64,000 nucleotides of DNA, from NCBI GenBank assembly GCA_024291935.2, contig JAGTYA010000025.1, positions 10,561,501 to 10,625,500 on the forward strand, given 5' to 3'. The position numbers and the translations under genes are program-made. The stretch's first letter is position 1, and each line of letters starts with the position of its first letter. Of the stretch, positions 1 to 10,030 are shown piece after piece. Source of the stretch: Okapia johnstoni (lineage: Eukaryota > Chordata > Mammalia > Artiodactyla > Giraffidae). Under the pieces are notes generated by a model. That model did no database searches. It was not told where the DNA came from and worked only from the letters and a program-made list of their open reading frames with translations.

Positions 1-219
1 TGCTGCGAGCTCTTCCCACCCCCTCCTCGTGGCACTGACCGCCTGTAGCCACCTTGCAAGCTGAGTGGGCTGCAGCAGCATCTGACACTTTCCGGGGCTG
101 AGGGGTCACTTCCGGGGAGGAGCCATGGGCCCCAGGGGGTGTCATGCCCTTTCTCTGGGCGCCCCTGCAGTCTCTGTGAGGTCTGACATCTCTTCCAATC
201 CCGGCATCGGGTCCCGTTC
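1..219. other. unique sequence
   Basis: I recognise no repeat or exon here. The stretch is GC-rich and ends where MIR similarity starts. Confidence 0.4.
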
Positions 220-370
220 CCTTTGGCAACTGCTTCGACCTTCTGTGCCTCAGTGTCCACATCTCTGTAATGGGGATAATAATGGAGCCTACCCCTTGGG
301 GCCGTTTGGGGCTTACGTGGGTTAATGTTTACAAAGCCCTTAACGTAGCATCTGGTCTGCAGTGAGTGTG
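220..370 (+). repeat. MIR SINE, sense
   Basis: The text runs through the MIR core and tail: a 'cctcagtgtccacatctctg' stretch, then 'taatggggataataatgg' and 'cctacccctt'. These are the hallmark words of the central and 3' part of the tRNA-derived MIR family. The start and end are diffuse, as expected for an old copy. Confidence 0.75.
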
Positions 371-591
371 GGGCTTCCTCTGTGCTGCTGCCTCTGGGCT
401 TATTAAGCTGTACACTGTCTGAGGCCAGAAATCCCCCCATTTGGGGGACTTTGAGGTCTCAGGCCCAAGCGAAGGTTTCTTGGTGTTTTTTTTTTAAACA
501 GGTTTTTTTCTGATGTGTACCATTTGTCAAGCCTTTCTTGAATTCATTACAATATTTAGTGAATATTTTTATGTTTGTTTTTTGTATATTT

Positions 592-605
592 CTTTCTTTA
601 TATAT
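592..605. repeat. target-site duplication, left copy
   Basis: The 14-bp word ctttctttatatat is repeated exactly at 737-750. The two copies bracket the Bov-tA fragment between them. Confidence 0.85.
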
Positions 606-736
606 CCTGGAGAAGAGAATGGCAACCCACTCCAGTACTCTTGCCTGGAAAATCCCATGGACAGAGGAGCCTGGTAGGCGACAGTCCATGGGGTCACAAA
701 GAGTCCGAAGGGACAGAGCGACTTCGCTTTCTTTCA
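606..736 (+). mobile_element. Bov-tA SINE, 5'-truncated, with TSD
   Basis: The element starts inside the Bov-A body (cctggagaagagaatggcaa) and runs through the usual 'cccactccagtactcttgcc', 'acagtccatggggtcac' and 'agcgactt' words. The tRNA-derived head is missing. Perfect 14-bp direct repeats at 592-605 and 737-750 make this a simple retrotransposition event. Confidence 0.9.
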
Positions 737-787
737 CTTTCTTTATATATACGTTCTTATGTTTATATATTTGCTTCTGTTTATGTT

Positions 788-895
788 TTGGTTTTCTGGC
801 CATAAGGCCTGTGGGATCTTAGTTCCCCGACCAGGGATTGAACCCACACCCCTTGCAGTGAGTCTTAACCTCTGGACCCCCAGGGAAGTCCCACC
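788..895 (-). mobile_element. CHR-type tRNA-Glu SINE, antisense
   Basis: The plus strand reads 'ggccataaggcctgtgggat', 'cttagttccccgaccaggga', 'ttgaacccacacccc' and ends 'cagggaagtccca'. This is the reverse complement of the tRNA-Glu head of the cetartiodactyl CHR SINE family. It lies 40 bp downstream of the Bov-tA. Confidence 0.85.
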
Positions 896-1169
896 ATGGG
901 ATACTTTTGTTGAACCTGCCACCTGGCCTCTAATTCTGTGAGGCCCAGGAGTTATTCCACAGCCCCCCAAGCAGGAGAGGCCGCCTTGGTTTGGCCACTT
1001 GATTCAGGAATCATTTGCAGTCCTTATCAGGACCTTTGTCCTCCTCTCCCAGGCTCCAGCTCTTTCACTCTTTCGGATACTGGTGGGTAAACCCTATGGT
1101 TTCCATCCTCTGGGTCCTGCCTGTGACAGTCAGCTTCTCAAGATTTTCCCCCTACATCTTTCAGACTGA
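896..1169. other. unique sequence
   Basis: No repeat family or exon is recognised between the CHR SINE and the L2. Confidence 0.4.
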
Positions 1170-1830
1170 GAATCACAGCAGCTTTGGTTCCTGCAAGCCT
1201 GGGTTCTTTCAGCAAACTTCATTCATTCAAGAAATATTTATTGAGCACCCGCTGCGTGTGCCAGGCATCATCCAGGTGCTGCACAGTTACGACAGGGCAC
1301 GAAACAAGAAAATCCTTGTCTGAACAGGCTTACACTGCAGTGAAGAGAATCAGAGAAACTGAGATGAAGCTGGATGGTGTTTAGCGTGTTAGCGAGGGGC
1401 CATGGAGGAAGACGTAGGAGCAGCAGAGAGAGCTGTTGGGGGGGATTTTGTTGGGATTTTAGACCAACAGGAAGTCAGAGGGTGAGCTGAGTGCTTCCTG
1501 GGGAGAGCGGGCCAGGCAGCGGGCACAGCTGGTGCAAAGGCCCTGAGGCAGGCTGATGGAGGAACCATGAGGAGGCCTGTGGGGCTGCAGGCGGGGGGAG
1601 TATGGGTTCAGGACAGACGGAGGGTCTATGGGGGTTGGTAGGAGTCAGGCTTTTACCCCAGGGATGGGGGAGCATTGGGCGTTTCTGAGCAGAGGAAGGA
1701 CATGGTCTCGATCTAGGACCACTCTGGATGCTGCAGGCGGTCAGGCCCGAGGGGGTGAGAGCAGAGGCCCCTGCGGTGGTCCAGGCGAGCCGTGACGGGG
1801 GCTGGTGTGGGCGGCGTGCAAACCCGGGGA
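1170..1830 (-). mobile_element. L2 LINE 3' region, antisense
   Basis: The stretch begins with the antisense L2 tail (cattcattcaagaaatattt, 'attgagcacccgctgcgtgt', 'gccaggcat'). It continues through 'tgcaaaggccctgaggca' and 'ggcttttacccca' to 'accactctggatgctgca'. These words occur in this order in the antisense L2 ORF2 C-terminus and 3' UTR. It is a long but diverged copy with no usable frame. Confidence 0.75.
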
Positions 1831-2257
1831 CCTGGCTTTTCCTTGTTGCTGTTTGCTGTGTCCCCTGTAAGTTTATGATGAGCTCTAGAAAGGCTGAGAA
1901 GGAGGTGTCCTCCTGTACCTTGTGCCCACGTGGAGCCAGGCTCTAAAGCAGCAGCCACGGCGGCGGCCGACGGGACGCTCATCCACAGCAAAACAGTCTC
2001 CGAACCCAGACGTGAGGCAGGCGACGCTGCAGGAGGGCCCTCCCTGGACAGAGGGAGATGCTCAGAGAATGTCAGCCATGCTCGGCAGCTGGAACTGGAG
2101 CTCCCCAAGGGCGCATGAGGGTTCTGAGGACACAGGACACGGTGCACAGTGTCTCACCGTCGGGAGCGGCCCTGGAGGAGGGCATGGTGAGGACCGTCTT
2201 GAAGGGTGCGAGCCCAGCAGGGAGCAGGGGCCCTTCCAAGGGGGGTCTAGGAGCAAA
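1831..2257. other. unique GC-rich sequence
   Basis: Open frames here overlap on both strands and match no family I recognise. CpG dinucleotides are moderately frequent around 1950-2010. Confidence 0.4.
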
Positions 2258-2417
2258 TTTTATATATGTGTGTGTATATATGCACATTCTTTTCCATTAT
2301 GTTTTATTACACAGTATTGAACATAGTTCCCTCTGCTGTACAATACAAACTTATTGCTTTTCCTTTTTATATACAAAACCTGATACCTGCTAACCCCAAT
2401 CTCCACTACATCCTGCT
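2258..2417 (-). mobile_element. L1 3' UTR fragment, antisense
   Basis: The plus strand carries 'ttccattatgttttattaca', 'cagtattgaacatagttccc', 'tctgctgtacaatacaaac' and 'ctgctaaccccaatctcc', the usual antisense words of the ruminant L1 3' end. It stops almost exactly at the outer edge of the left arm of the inverted repeat, and I do not see it at the mirrored right edge. Confidence 0.7.
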
Positions 2418-3083
2418 GTGGGGGTGCTCTCCTGTGCTTCCTGAGCCCCCCTGCCCTCATGGGGGGAGAGATGTCTCATGACATCTCATGACACCCCTCA
2501 TGGGTTCCTCACGTCTTGGGGAGACCCTACCCTGTTCCCCCTCAGGAGCGTCTCTGATTGTCTCCAACGTATGCCTCACGGTTTCATGGGCTTCACTTGG
2601 ACAGAAGGTTTTGCTGGGAAAAAGTTAAAACCATAGAAAGCCCGGGAGCCTCTGCCATCTGAGATGCAGCCCAGCGGGCAGACCGCCCTGAGTTGGGATG
2701 GCACAGAACAACCGCCCGGCTGACAACAACCGCTCCGTGGAGGACGGTGACTCCCCCTCACCTCCCGGGCCAGACCGCAGAAACGGGGTGGCTGCCCCCT
2801 CCAACCAGCCGGGCTCACCAGAGGAGGGGTCAGCCCCTCGGACGAGGACCCCGCTGGCCAGGTCGCAGCCCCTGTCTCATACCCGCTGGCCGGCCAGAGC
2901 CTCTGAGACCCTCAGCCTGTGAGAGGCAGCTGTGGGGTGAGGACTCTGCACAGACTTCCGGCGGGAGCACGAGACCGTTCTGGAGGTGGTGGTGGTGATG
3001 GACACTCATCGGGGTGAACACACGTGACGCCCCTGAGCCGGACCCTTCCAGACGGCCCAGACGGTCAGCTCCACGTTACGTGT

Positions 3084-3290
3084 GTTGTTGCTATTTAGTC
3101 ACTCAGTCGTGTCCAGCTCTTGCAACCCCATGGACTGTAGCCCGCCAGGCTCCTCTGTCCGTGGGATTCTCCAGGCAAGAATACGGGAGTGGGTTGCCAT
3201 TTCCTCCTCCAGGGGATCTTCCTGACCCAGGGATTGAACCCATGTCTCCTGCATTGGCAGGCGGGTTCTTTACCACTGCACCGCCTGGGA
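3084..3290 (-). mobile_element. Bov-tA SINE in left arm, antisense
   Basis: A nearly full-length reverse complement of Bov-tA: 'tcactcagtcgtgtccagct' at one end, 'caggcaagaatacgggagtg' in the body, and the antisense tRNA-like head 'ttctttaccactgcaccgcc'. The mirror copy in the other arm is at 5187-5398. Confidence 0.9.
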
Positions 3291-3320
3291 AGAGTGTTAT
3301 GAGTATCTTACCACAATAAA

Positions 3321-3338
3321 GCGTGTGTGTGTGTGTGT
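3321..3338. repeat. (GT)n microsatellite, left arm
   Basis: About eight GT units follow the SINE. The mirrored (CA)n at 5133-5156 is longer, and the right arm has about 35 extra bases beside it. Confidence 0.9.
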
Positions 3339-3705
3339 CACCGAGAGCCCCAGGCCCCACCGAGAGCGTGCGGCCAGGCACGTGGATGCCCCAGAAACAC
3401 CTGTGGATGAAAAGCGTGAAGCAGCACTGGTTCAAGCCGGGCTTGGTCCCCGCCTGCCACCTGGGGCAGTTACTCACTTAGTGGAGCCTGGCCTGCGACG
3501 CGTAGGCGACGGCTGGTCACGCAAAGGTGACAGCTGGAGACGCGGTGACCTTTCTGGTGCGGGTCCTGGCTGTGGGGCAGCACGTGACCCGCATCGTGCA
3601 GGGGGCAGGTGGGTGCTCGGGACCCCCTTCACCGAGCGAGAGACCCTGGGCTCCGCCCTAAGTCCCAGGCGGAGGGCCAGGCCGGCCGCTGGGCCGCAGG
3701 TCCCC

Positions 3706-4720
3706 TCCACACCCCTGTCCTGATCAGCCTCCTAACTGACCCTGTGACCAGGAAGTCTGGTCCACTGAGCTCCAGCAGAGGTGGGGAGGGACAGGAGGCG
3801 AGTGGCTGAGACGGGAAGGGGGTAGGCGTGCCTCTGGGAGGTGCTGGGCCCATCGGAAGCTCCGCCCCAGCAGTGACGGGGGTGTTGGGAGGGGGACCCC
3901 TTCTGGGTCAGCGAGGCCCCGAAACTGTCCTGCATGTACGCGGGGAGCTGGCTCGTGTCGGGGGGAGCGCAGGGGAAAACACAGGGAGGAGCCCCCAGCC
4001 AGGCCTGGGCACACCGAGATGCTAAATCCGCTTCCTAACCTGCATCCGCATCTCGCTGGACCACGCCCACATCACTTCCTCGGGCCGGGGACTCACGACC
4101 GCTGCGGCGTCCAGCATGGGAGAGAGAGGACCAGCTGAGCCTGAGAGCTGCTGCGCCAGCCGACCACGGGACGAAGGGCTCCCTGAGGGCCCGCGGGCCG
4201 CCTGTCCACAGCCAGAGCCTCCTAGCGATCGCATCGAGCGTCTTCCTGGAGCGACCCTTCCCCCGGGGGTGGTTCCTGGCTCTGGATAGGGGCAGAGGCT
4301 GTGGCCTCTCCTGCCTCATCTCCCTTCCTTGCGACTCCCAGCGGCATGCGGCATGCACGCGCTGGTGGAAGCCCTGGTTGGGCAGGTGTGCTGGGCCAGA
4401 AGACGGCGGGGGCCGAGGCCAGGCAGGCCCCCTCCCCCCGAGCCGAGGCCCCTCAGAAGTTCTAAGAACAGGTCTGACCATCTGGCCGGTCCAACCCCTG
4501 CGGGCCTCGGGCCTCGGGGCCTCGTCTCCTCTGTTCAGAACAAGCTCCCGCCCCCGCCCCCGCCCCCAGGACACCGCGTAGAAGTGTCCGGATTTGCATT
4601 TGCAGCCCTCCGCTCCTGCGGAGGTGCCTTAGCAGAGCAGGAAGTAGCCAAGAGCAGCGGGGTTCCATCCCACCTCACTCGTACCCCTACTGTAGACCCC
4701 GGAGCCCCCCGCGTCCCCAC
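3706..4720. other. spacer of inverted repeat, GC-rich
   Basis: About 1.0 kb of GC- and CpG-rich single-copy sequence joins the two arms. It includes a C-rich run near 4548-4567. Open frames of 179 codons (minus, 4035-4574) and 196 codons (plus, 4329-4919) cross it; neither shows a recognisable domain, and the second runs into the arm. I see no known repeat. Confidence 0.6.
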
Positions 4721-5132
4721 GGTGAGACCTGGGGCCCAGCGGCCAGAGGCCGGCCTGGCCCTCCGCCTGGGGCTCAGGAAGGGGCCCAGGGTCTCTCGCT
4801 GGGTGAAGGGGGTCCCGAGCACCCACCTGCCCCTCTACACGATGCAGGTCACGTGCTGCCCCACAGCCAGGACCCGCACCGGAAAGGTCACCGCGTCTCC
4901 AGCTGTCACCTTTGCGTGACCAGCCGTCGCCTACGCGTCACAGGCCAGGCTCCACTAAGTGAGTAACTGCCCCAGGTGGCAGGCGGGGACCAAGCCCGGC
5001 TCGAACCAGCGCCGCTTCACGCTTTTCATCCACGGGTGTTTCTGGGGCGTCCACGTGCCTGGCCCCACGCTCTCGGTGGGGCCTGGGGCTCTCGGTGACA
5101 CCCAGCTGTCCCTGCCCCATGAGGCTTATTTC

Positions 5133-5156
5133 ACACACACACACACACACACACAG
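5133..5156. repeat. (CA)n microsatellite, right arm
   Basis: About eleven to twelve CA units, the mirror of the GT tract at 3321-3338. The tract lengths differ between arms. Confidence 0.9.
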
Positions 5157-5186
5157 ACTTTATTGTGGTAAGATACTCATAACTTT

Positions 5187-5398
5187 CTTCCCAGGTGGTA
5201 CAGTGGTAAAGAACCCGCCTGCCAATGCAGGAGACATGGGTTCGATCCCTGGGTCAGGAAGATCCCCTGGAGGAGGAAATGGCAACCCACTCCCGTATTC
5301 TTGCCTGGAGAATCCCACGGACAGAGGAGCCTGGCGGGCTACAGTCCATGGGGTTGCAAGAGCTGGACACGACTGAGCGACTAAATAGCAACGACACA
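5187..5398 (+). mobile_element. Bov-tA SINE in right arm, sense
   Basis: The tRNA-like head 'cttcccaggtggtacagtgg' and 'gttcgatccctgggtcagga' lead into the Bov-A body and end 'gactgagcgactaaatagca'. It is the mirrored counterpart of the SINE at 3084-3290, so the SINE was present before the segment was duplicated. Confidence 0.9.
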
Positions 5399-6060
5399 CG
5401 TAACGTGGAGCTGACCGTCTGGGCCGTCTGGAAGGGTCCGGCGCAGGGGCGTCACGTGTGTTCACCCCGATGAGTGTCCATCACCACCACCACCTCCAGA
5501 ACGGTCTCGTGCTCCCGCCGGAAGTCTGTGCAGAGCCCTCACCCCACAGCTGCCTCTCACACGCTGAGGGTCTCAGAGGCTCTGGCTGGCCAGCGGGTAT
5601 GAGACAGGGGCTGCGACCTGGCCAGCAGGGTCCTCGTCCGAGGGGCTGACCCCTCCTCTGGTGAGCCCGGCTGGTTGGAGGGGACAGCCACCCCGTTTCT
5701 GCGGTCTGGCCCGGGAGGTGAGGGGGAGTCATCATCCTCCACGGAGCGGTTGTTGTCAGCCGGGCAGTTGTTCTGGGCCACCCCGACTGAGGGTGGTCTG
5801 CCCGCTGGACCGGATCTCAGATGGCAGAGGCTCCCGGGCTTTCTATGGTTTTAACTTTTTCTCAGCAAAACCTTCTGTCCAAGTGAAGCCCATGAAACCG
5901 TGAGGCGTACGTTGGAGACAATCAGAGACGCTCCTGAGGGGGAACAGGGTGTGGTCTCCCCAAGATGTGAGGACCCCACGAGGGGCGTCATGAGATGTCA
6001 TGAGACATCTCTCCCCCTAGGAGGGCAGGGGGGCTCGGGAAGCACGGGAGAGCACCCCAC

Positions 6061-6710
6061 AGCAGGAAGCTTCTCCATGTGCTGGAATATCGGGAGCTGG
6101 TAGCGGGTGTGGAGCAGCCTCTGGCTACCTTGGGGTCTCCAGACCACACCCTCAGCCCTGAACAAGCAGAACAGCCCTCAGAACGTGCTGGGGGTGTTTT
6201 GCTTCCATAAGAACAGCCCTCCCCAAAGCCTCGGGATCCTTGAGATCTGGCCGGCAGAGTAGGGGGTCGGCATGGCTGTGTCCAGCAGAGGCCAGAAGCC
6301 CCAAGTACAGAGAGCCGGCCTGGGAGCCCTGCCCCTTCCGGTGGATCTCAGCCCCAGCCCAGGCCCTGCATGCAGTTGGCACCTTCACAGATCCGCATCT
6401 GCTTGTGTGTGCGTATATGTGCGTGCATGTGCTGAGGGCTGGGGTCATGGGCAGAGGAAGCAGATGCTCTTCCCTTGAGAAGACAGAGGGGGTCCCAGCT
6501 TGATGGCAGACAGTTCTGGGGCTCGTCAGTGCCTAAAGATGGTGCAAGGCCTTTGTGAGGTAGTGAGCCTCCCGTTGCTGGAGTGTGTGCAAGCAGAGCG
6601 GGTGAGGAGTGGAGGCTTAATGGGGGTCCACTTGGGTCTCGGGGCCTTGCTTGATTGCAACTCTCTTCCACTTTCTGCACCAGGGGCCTCTCGGGAGCCA
6701 CGGGTGTGTT
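6061..6710. other. unique sequence with short TG-rich stretch
   Basis: No repeat family is recognised apart from an impure TG/TGCA-rich stretch at about 6404-6432. Open frames overlap on both strands without recognisable domains. Confidence 0.4.
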
Positions 6711-6714
6711 CATT

Positions 6715-6830
6715 CAGAGCCTGGGTGCCGTGTGGCCTGTTTCCTCATCCGATAAATGGGGGTGAATATGGGACCTACCTCTTAGGGTCCAAGTGAGGGT
6801 GCGTTAATACTCATGAGGCACCAACTTTCT
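6715..6830 (+). repeat. MIR SINE, sense
   Basis: The words 'gtttcctcatccgataaatg', 'gggggtgaatatgggac' and 'ctacctcttagggtcc' match the MIR core and 3' part. Confidence 0.7.
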
Positions 6831-7321
6831 TCTTTTAGTAAAACTCTCCAGACTCTCCAGATGATGTAAGTTGGGGTGGGGGGCAAGCTTGGGGTGTCCG
6901 TAGGACCACCTGCCACAACAGTTTCCCCAGAAGTGAGGGCAGAGCAGAGAGTTGGGTCCCATCCCTGGCAGGGGGCCCAGCCCCCAGAAGTGTCAGCTAA
7001 GGAGACAGGGGAGCTGGTCTCATTTGGAAAACTGGCCGATGGAGGTCGTCCGGTGGTCCAGTCCCGCACAGCCAGGCTGTGAGGGCCGCAGCCCTGGGTG
7101 GAGCTACCCGGGCCATCTCAGTCCAGACCGGGGCTCAGGCTCCCTTCTGCTGAGCTGGCGGCACAGTTTCTGCCTGGGAGCTGGCGGGGTGGTCCCGCCC
7201 TTGAACTTCTCTGCGTCAGTCTGTGGGGAGCAAGCTGAGCAAACGTCAGCTGTGCCGGCAGGGACACGGCTCATGGCCACCGTCACAGCCGCCCTTGGCA
7301 TCCTGGGGGCGGAGACGGAGC
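6831..7321. other. unique sequence
   Basis: No repeat or exon is recognised. The stretch ends at the TSD of the following L1. Confidence 0.4.
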
Positions 7322-7332
7322 AGCTGCATCTT
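7322..7332. repeat. TSD of L1-BT, left copy
   Basis: The word agctgcatctt pairs with agctgtgtctt at 7673-7683. The two differ only at CA versus TG, which is what independent methyl-CpG decay of an original CG would leave. Confidence 0.75.
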
Positions 7333-7672
7333 TATTTTTTTTTAATATTAATTTATTTATTTTAATTGGAGGCTAATTATTTTACAATATTGTAGTGACT
7401 TTTGCCATTCATTGACATGGATCAGCCATGGGTGTTCATGTCCCCCATCATGAAGCTCCCTCCCACCTCCCTCCCCATCGCATCCCTCAGGGTCATCCCA
7501 GGGCATCAGCCCTGAGCACCCCGTCTCATGCATCGAACCTATAAAACTCCTAGAGGGAAACACAAGCAAAACACACTCTGACATAAATCACAGCAGGATC
7601 CTCTATGACCCACCTCCCAGAGTAATGGAAATAAAAGCAAAAATAAACAAACGGGACCTAATTAAACTTAAA
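7333..7672 (-). mobile_element. L1-BT insertion with 5' inversion
   Basis: From 7333 to about 7540 the plus strand shows a T-rich tail and the antisense L1-BT 3' end ('ttggaggctaattattttac', 'ccctcagggtcatcccaggg'). From about 7541 to 7672 the orientation flips: the plus strand reads ORF2 sense, with residues NHSRILYDPPPR and KAKINKRDLIKLK in one open frame. A 3' part in one orientation followed by an inverted upstream part is the classic twin-priming product. The near-perfect TSDs at 7322-7332 and 7673-7683 confirm one insertion. Confidence 0.85.
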
Positions 7673-7683
7673 AGCTGTGTCTT

Positions 7684-9110
7684 CAGCAGAGGTTGTTGGG
7701 ATCTGTTCTCCTGGCAGCTCGCTGCTCTCGTGTGCCCGAGGGCCTACTGAGAACAGGGTTCAAGACCCGCGCCCCTGGGGGCAGTCCCCGCCCTCCTCTA
7801 CTGCCCCATCCCTCCAAACAAGCGCTCCGCTGAGCCCTAGTGGCCGTGAGCAGACACGAATCTTCTCGGCTGTTGGTCACCAGCGCCAGGGGCTCGTTCC
7901 TCAGCTGCCCGGGCTGCCTGGGGCCCTGGCTCCACGTTCACAGGTAGACCGGCCAGCGGGCTCGCAGCCTTATGACAGCTGGCCTCAAGGTCGGCAGACA
8001 GAATCCAAACAGAATCCCTCCATGTCTTGCTGTCGTGTTTTCACAGCCAATGCCCCAGCCCCCCACCCCAGCCGCCCACGACCAGCTCAGATTCCTGGGA
8101 GACCCTGGAGACAGAGGCCCAGCCCTGGGGGGCGTCTCCCCAGAGAGGGTCCTCCAGGCCTGCCTCGGGGCCGGGGTTGTTGTTGGAATGGTGTGGGGTG
8201 CAGAGACCCACCCGTGAGCAGGGCTGTTTCCCAGGAGACCTGGGCTCTCCCGTCCTCTGAGCCCACGGAGGAGGGGGCCTGCAGGCCCTTGCGTGGCCAG
8301 CTCCTGCCGGCGGGGCTGACCGAGTGACCTTGCCCCAAGCTGGGAGGGTGCGGTCATCCTCTCTGACCCCAGCATGGGGGGAGAGCAGGGCCCCAGTGCC
8401 TCCCCGGAGAGCCCCCCAGTGAGGGAGGGGCCGGGCAGCCCAGCCCTGCTTCTCTTGGGGGCCCCCTCTGAGCCCTCCAATGTTATGGAGGCACCTGGTG
8501 AATATCCTGAAAATCAAACGCATGGACACGCAAGACTGGCACGTTTCACTGGACCCCAGGGCCCTGCCCCAGGCCAGGGGGCTCAGAGCCCCCGCTTTCC
8601 ACACGGAACCCCTTCCTCCCTCTGGCCCCAGAGCCTGGGCAGCAGTGCCTGTCTCAGCGTGGTGGCCGGCACACTCCGCACATCTCAGAGTAAAGCCCAT
8701 GAGAAATGGCCATGGGAAGGGAGGGAGAGCTGTCAGCTTTCCTGGGGAGAAGCCAGGAGGCCCGGAATGATAGGGTACGTCTCTCATTGGCTGTAAACGC
8801 TGGAGAAGAATCAAGGAACAGTGGTTATGTTCTGTGCTGTATCCAGCACAGCCAGAGATGCCTGGTGCCGGGGACTGGGCAGCTGGCTTTGGGCATCGGG
8901 CGCCCACCGGGCAGCTTGGCTCCATCCTCGCCGTTGCTGTGGACCTAACCTGCCTGGGATGTTTTTTTTTCTTTTCTTTTTCCCAGCTGGACCAGCCCCC
9001 AGAAGGGATGATATGGAGGTGCTCCAGTAACCCCCACTGTGCCGCCATAAGGATGTATCCCTGTCAGCAGCACCCGGACCAGATAATGAGGGGAAGTAAA
9101 TTTAGAGAAA
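7684..9110. other. unique GC-rich sequence
   Basis: Long open frames occur on both strands: 216 codons (plus, 7677-8327) and 335 codons (minus, 8041-9048). They overlap each other, are Pro/Gly/Ser/Arg-rich and show no domain, as expected of chance frames in GC-rich DNA. A T-rich tract lies at about 8961-8978. Confidence 0.5.
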
Positions 9111-9660
9111 GTTCCTAGCCTCTTCCAGGAACTGGGCTGGGCTCCTGGGGAGGGAAGGCCCGAGGGCTTCCTCCTGCTGGGGGTGGGGCTGCGGTGTGTG
9201 AGACCCGGGGGTCCTACCACCCAGTGGGGGTGGAGGACAGGGTCACTGCTGGCGCAGGGCTGGGCACCCATACCGCGCCCAGGAGCCCCGCAGCACCGAG
9301 GGCAGCGGAGACGCCTGCCCCGGGGAGGGACACGAGAGGAGTACCGGGAGCTGGGGAGGCCCATGGGCGTGCGCCTGGTTCTGGGAGAGCGGTTGGGATC
9401 TTTGCGGAGCCTGGGAAAGGGGTGCCGTAGGGGAAGGCGTGTGCAGGGGCACAGAGCGTGGGCGTGGCTGGCACGTGGAGGGACAGTTCTGCCGGTGGGT
9501 GGGTGGTGGGGGCGCACAGGGCGTGGGGCACAGAGGAAAGGGGGGTCTGGGGCCCCCAGCGGGCCGTGGGCTGGAGTCTGTCCTCCTGGGGGTGGGCGTG
9601 GCCCCAAGATGCCTCTGCTCGGGGGAGATAGGCCGGTATGCGTGCAGGAAGACCGCACAC
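9111..9660 (-). repeat. possible very diverged L2, antisense
   Basis: Phrases such as 'ttctgggagagcggttggga' and 'gtgtgcaggggcacagag' faintly recall antisense L2 3' text. The match is too weak to be sure; the stretch may simply be unique GC-rich sequence. Confidence 0.2.
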
Positions 9661-9884
9661 GCAAGCAATCCCTACCGAAGTTTTAAGGTATAAAATTAAA
9701 CATAAGTATTCAGGAGCTAGAGGAAGCTTGTGTTTTGTAAAAATTCCATTCAGATCCCAGGAGTCACATTGAGAGCATCCGTTTCCTGCCATCCCCCACC
9801 CGCCCAGACTACCAAATAGCGCCTCCCCACCCCCCACGCCCGCCCCCGCACGGAGCCCCCGGCCCGGTTACCTCGTCTCACAGC

Positions 9885-10030
9885 ACCTCAGCCGGAGTGC
9901 CTGCTCTAGAATCACCCCTGCTTTACAGGGGAGCCACAGAGAGGTCGGGCGCCCGGCCTGGGGCCACACAGCTCCCTAGCAGCGGGCCGGGGTTTGAAGC
10001 GAGCCGAGCGCCCCAGAGCCCTTCTGAGGG
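9885..10030 (-). repeat. MIR SINE, antisense
   Basis: The words 'ctttacaggggagccacaga', 'gaggtcgggcg', 'ggggccacacagctccctag' and 'cagcgggccggggtttgaa' are the antisense MIR tRNA-like and core region in GC-rich form. Confidence 0.7.

Larger units (their letters stand above)
2418..3705 (+). repeat. left arm of large inverted repeat
   Basis: This segment matches the reverse complement of 4721-6060. Mirrored words include 'gagagatgtctcatgacatc', 'gttccccctcaggagcgtct', 'gtctccaacgta', 'gggccagaccgcagaaacgg', 'ggcgacggctggtcacgcaa' and 'gtgggtgctcgggaccccct'. In stretches aligned by eye, about 93-95% of bases agree. Both arms hold the same Bov-tA and the same GT/CA tract. The outer edge is where the L1 fragment ends; the inner edge is near the ccgctgggcc words at about 3690-3705. 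Confidence 0.9.
4721..6060 (-). repeat. right arm of large inverted repeat
   Basis: This is the reverse-complement partner of 2418-3705, so the two arms could pair as a long hairpin. It is about 50 bp longer, mainly because of a longer CA tract and about 35 extra bases at 5100-5133 (the words 'ctgccccatgaggcttattt'). The outer edge fades near 6060-6075, after the word gctctcc is read in mirror image ('ggagagcaccccacagcagg'). Confidence 0.9.

Noticed and set aside
4035..4919. Frames of 179 and 196 codons in the palindrome spacer
   Set aside because: They face each other, one runs into the inverted-repeat arm, and neither shows a domain.
8041..9048. Minus-strand open frame of 335 codons
   Set aside because: It overlaps a 216-codon frame on the plus strand, is Pro/Gly/Ser/Arg-rich and has no domain or splice context. 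This is a chance frame in GC-rich DNA.
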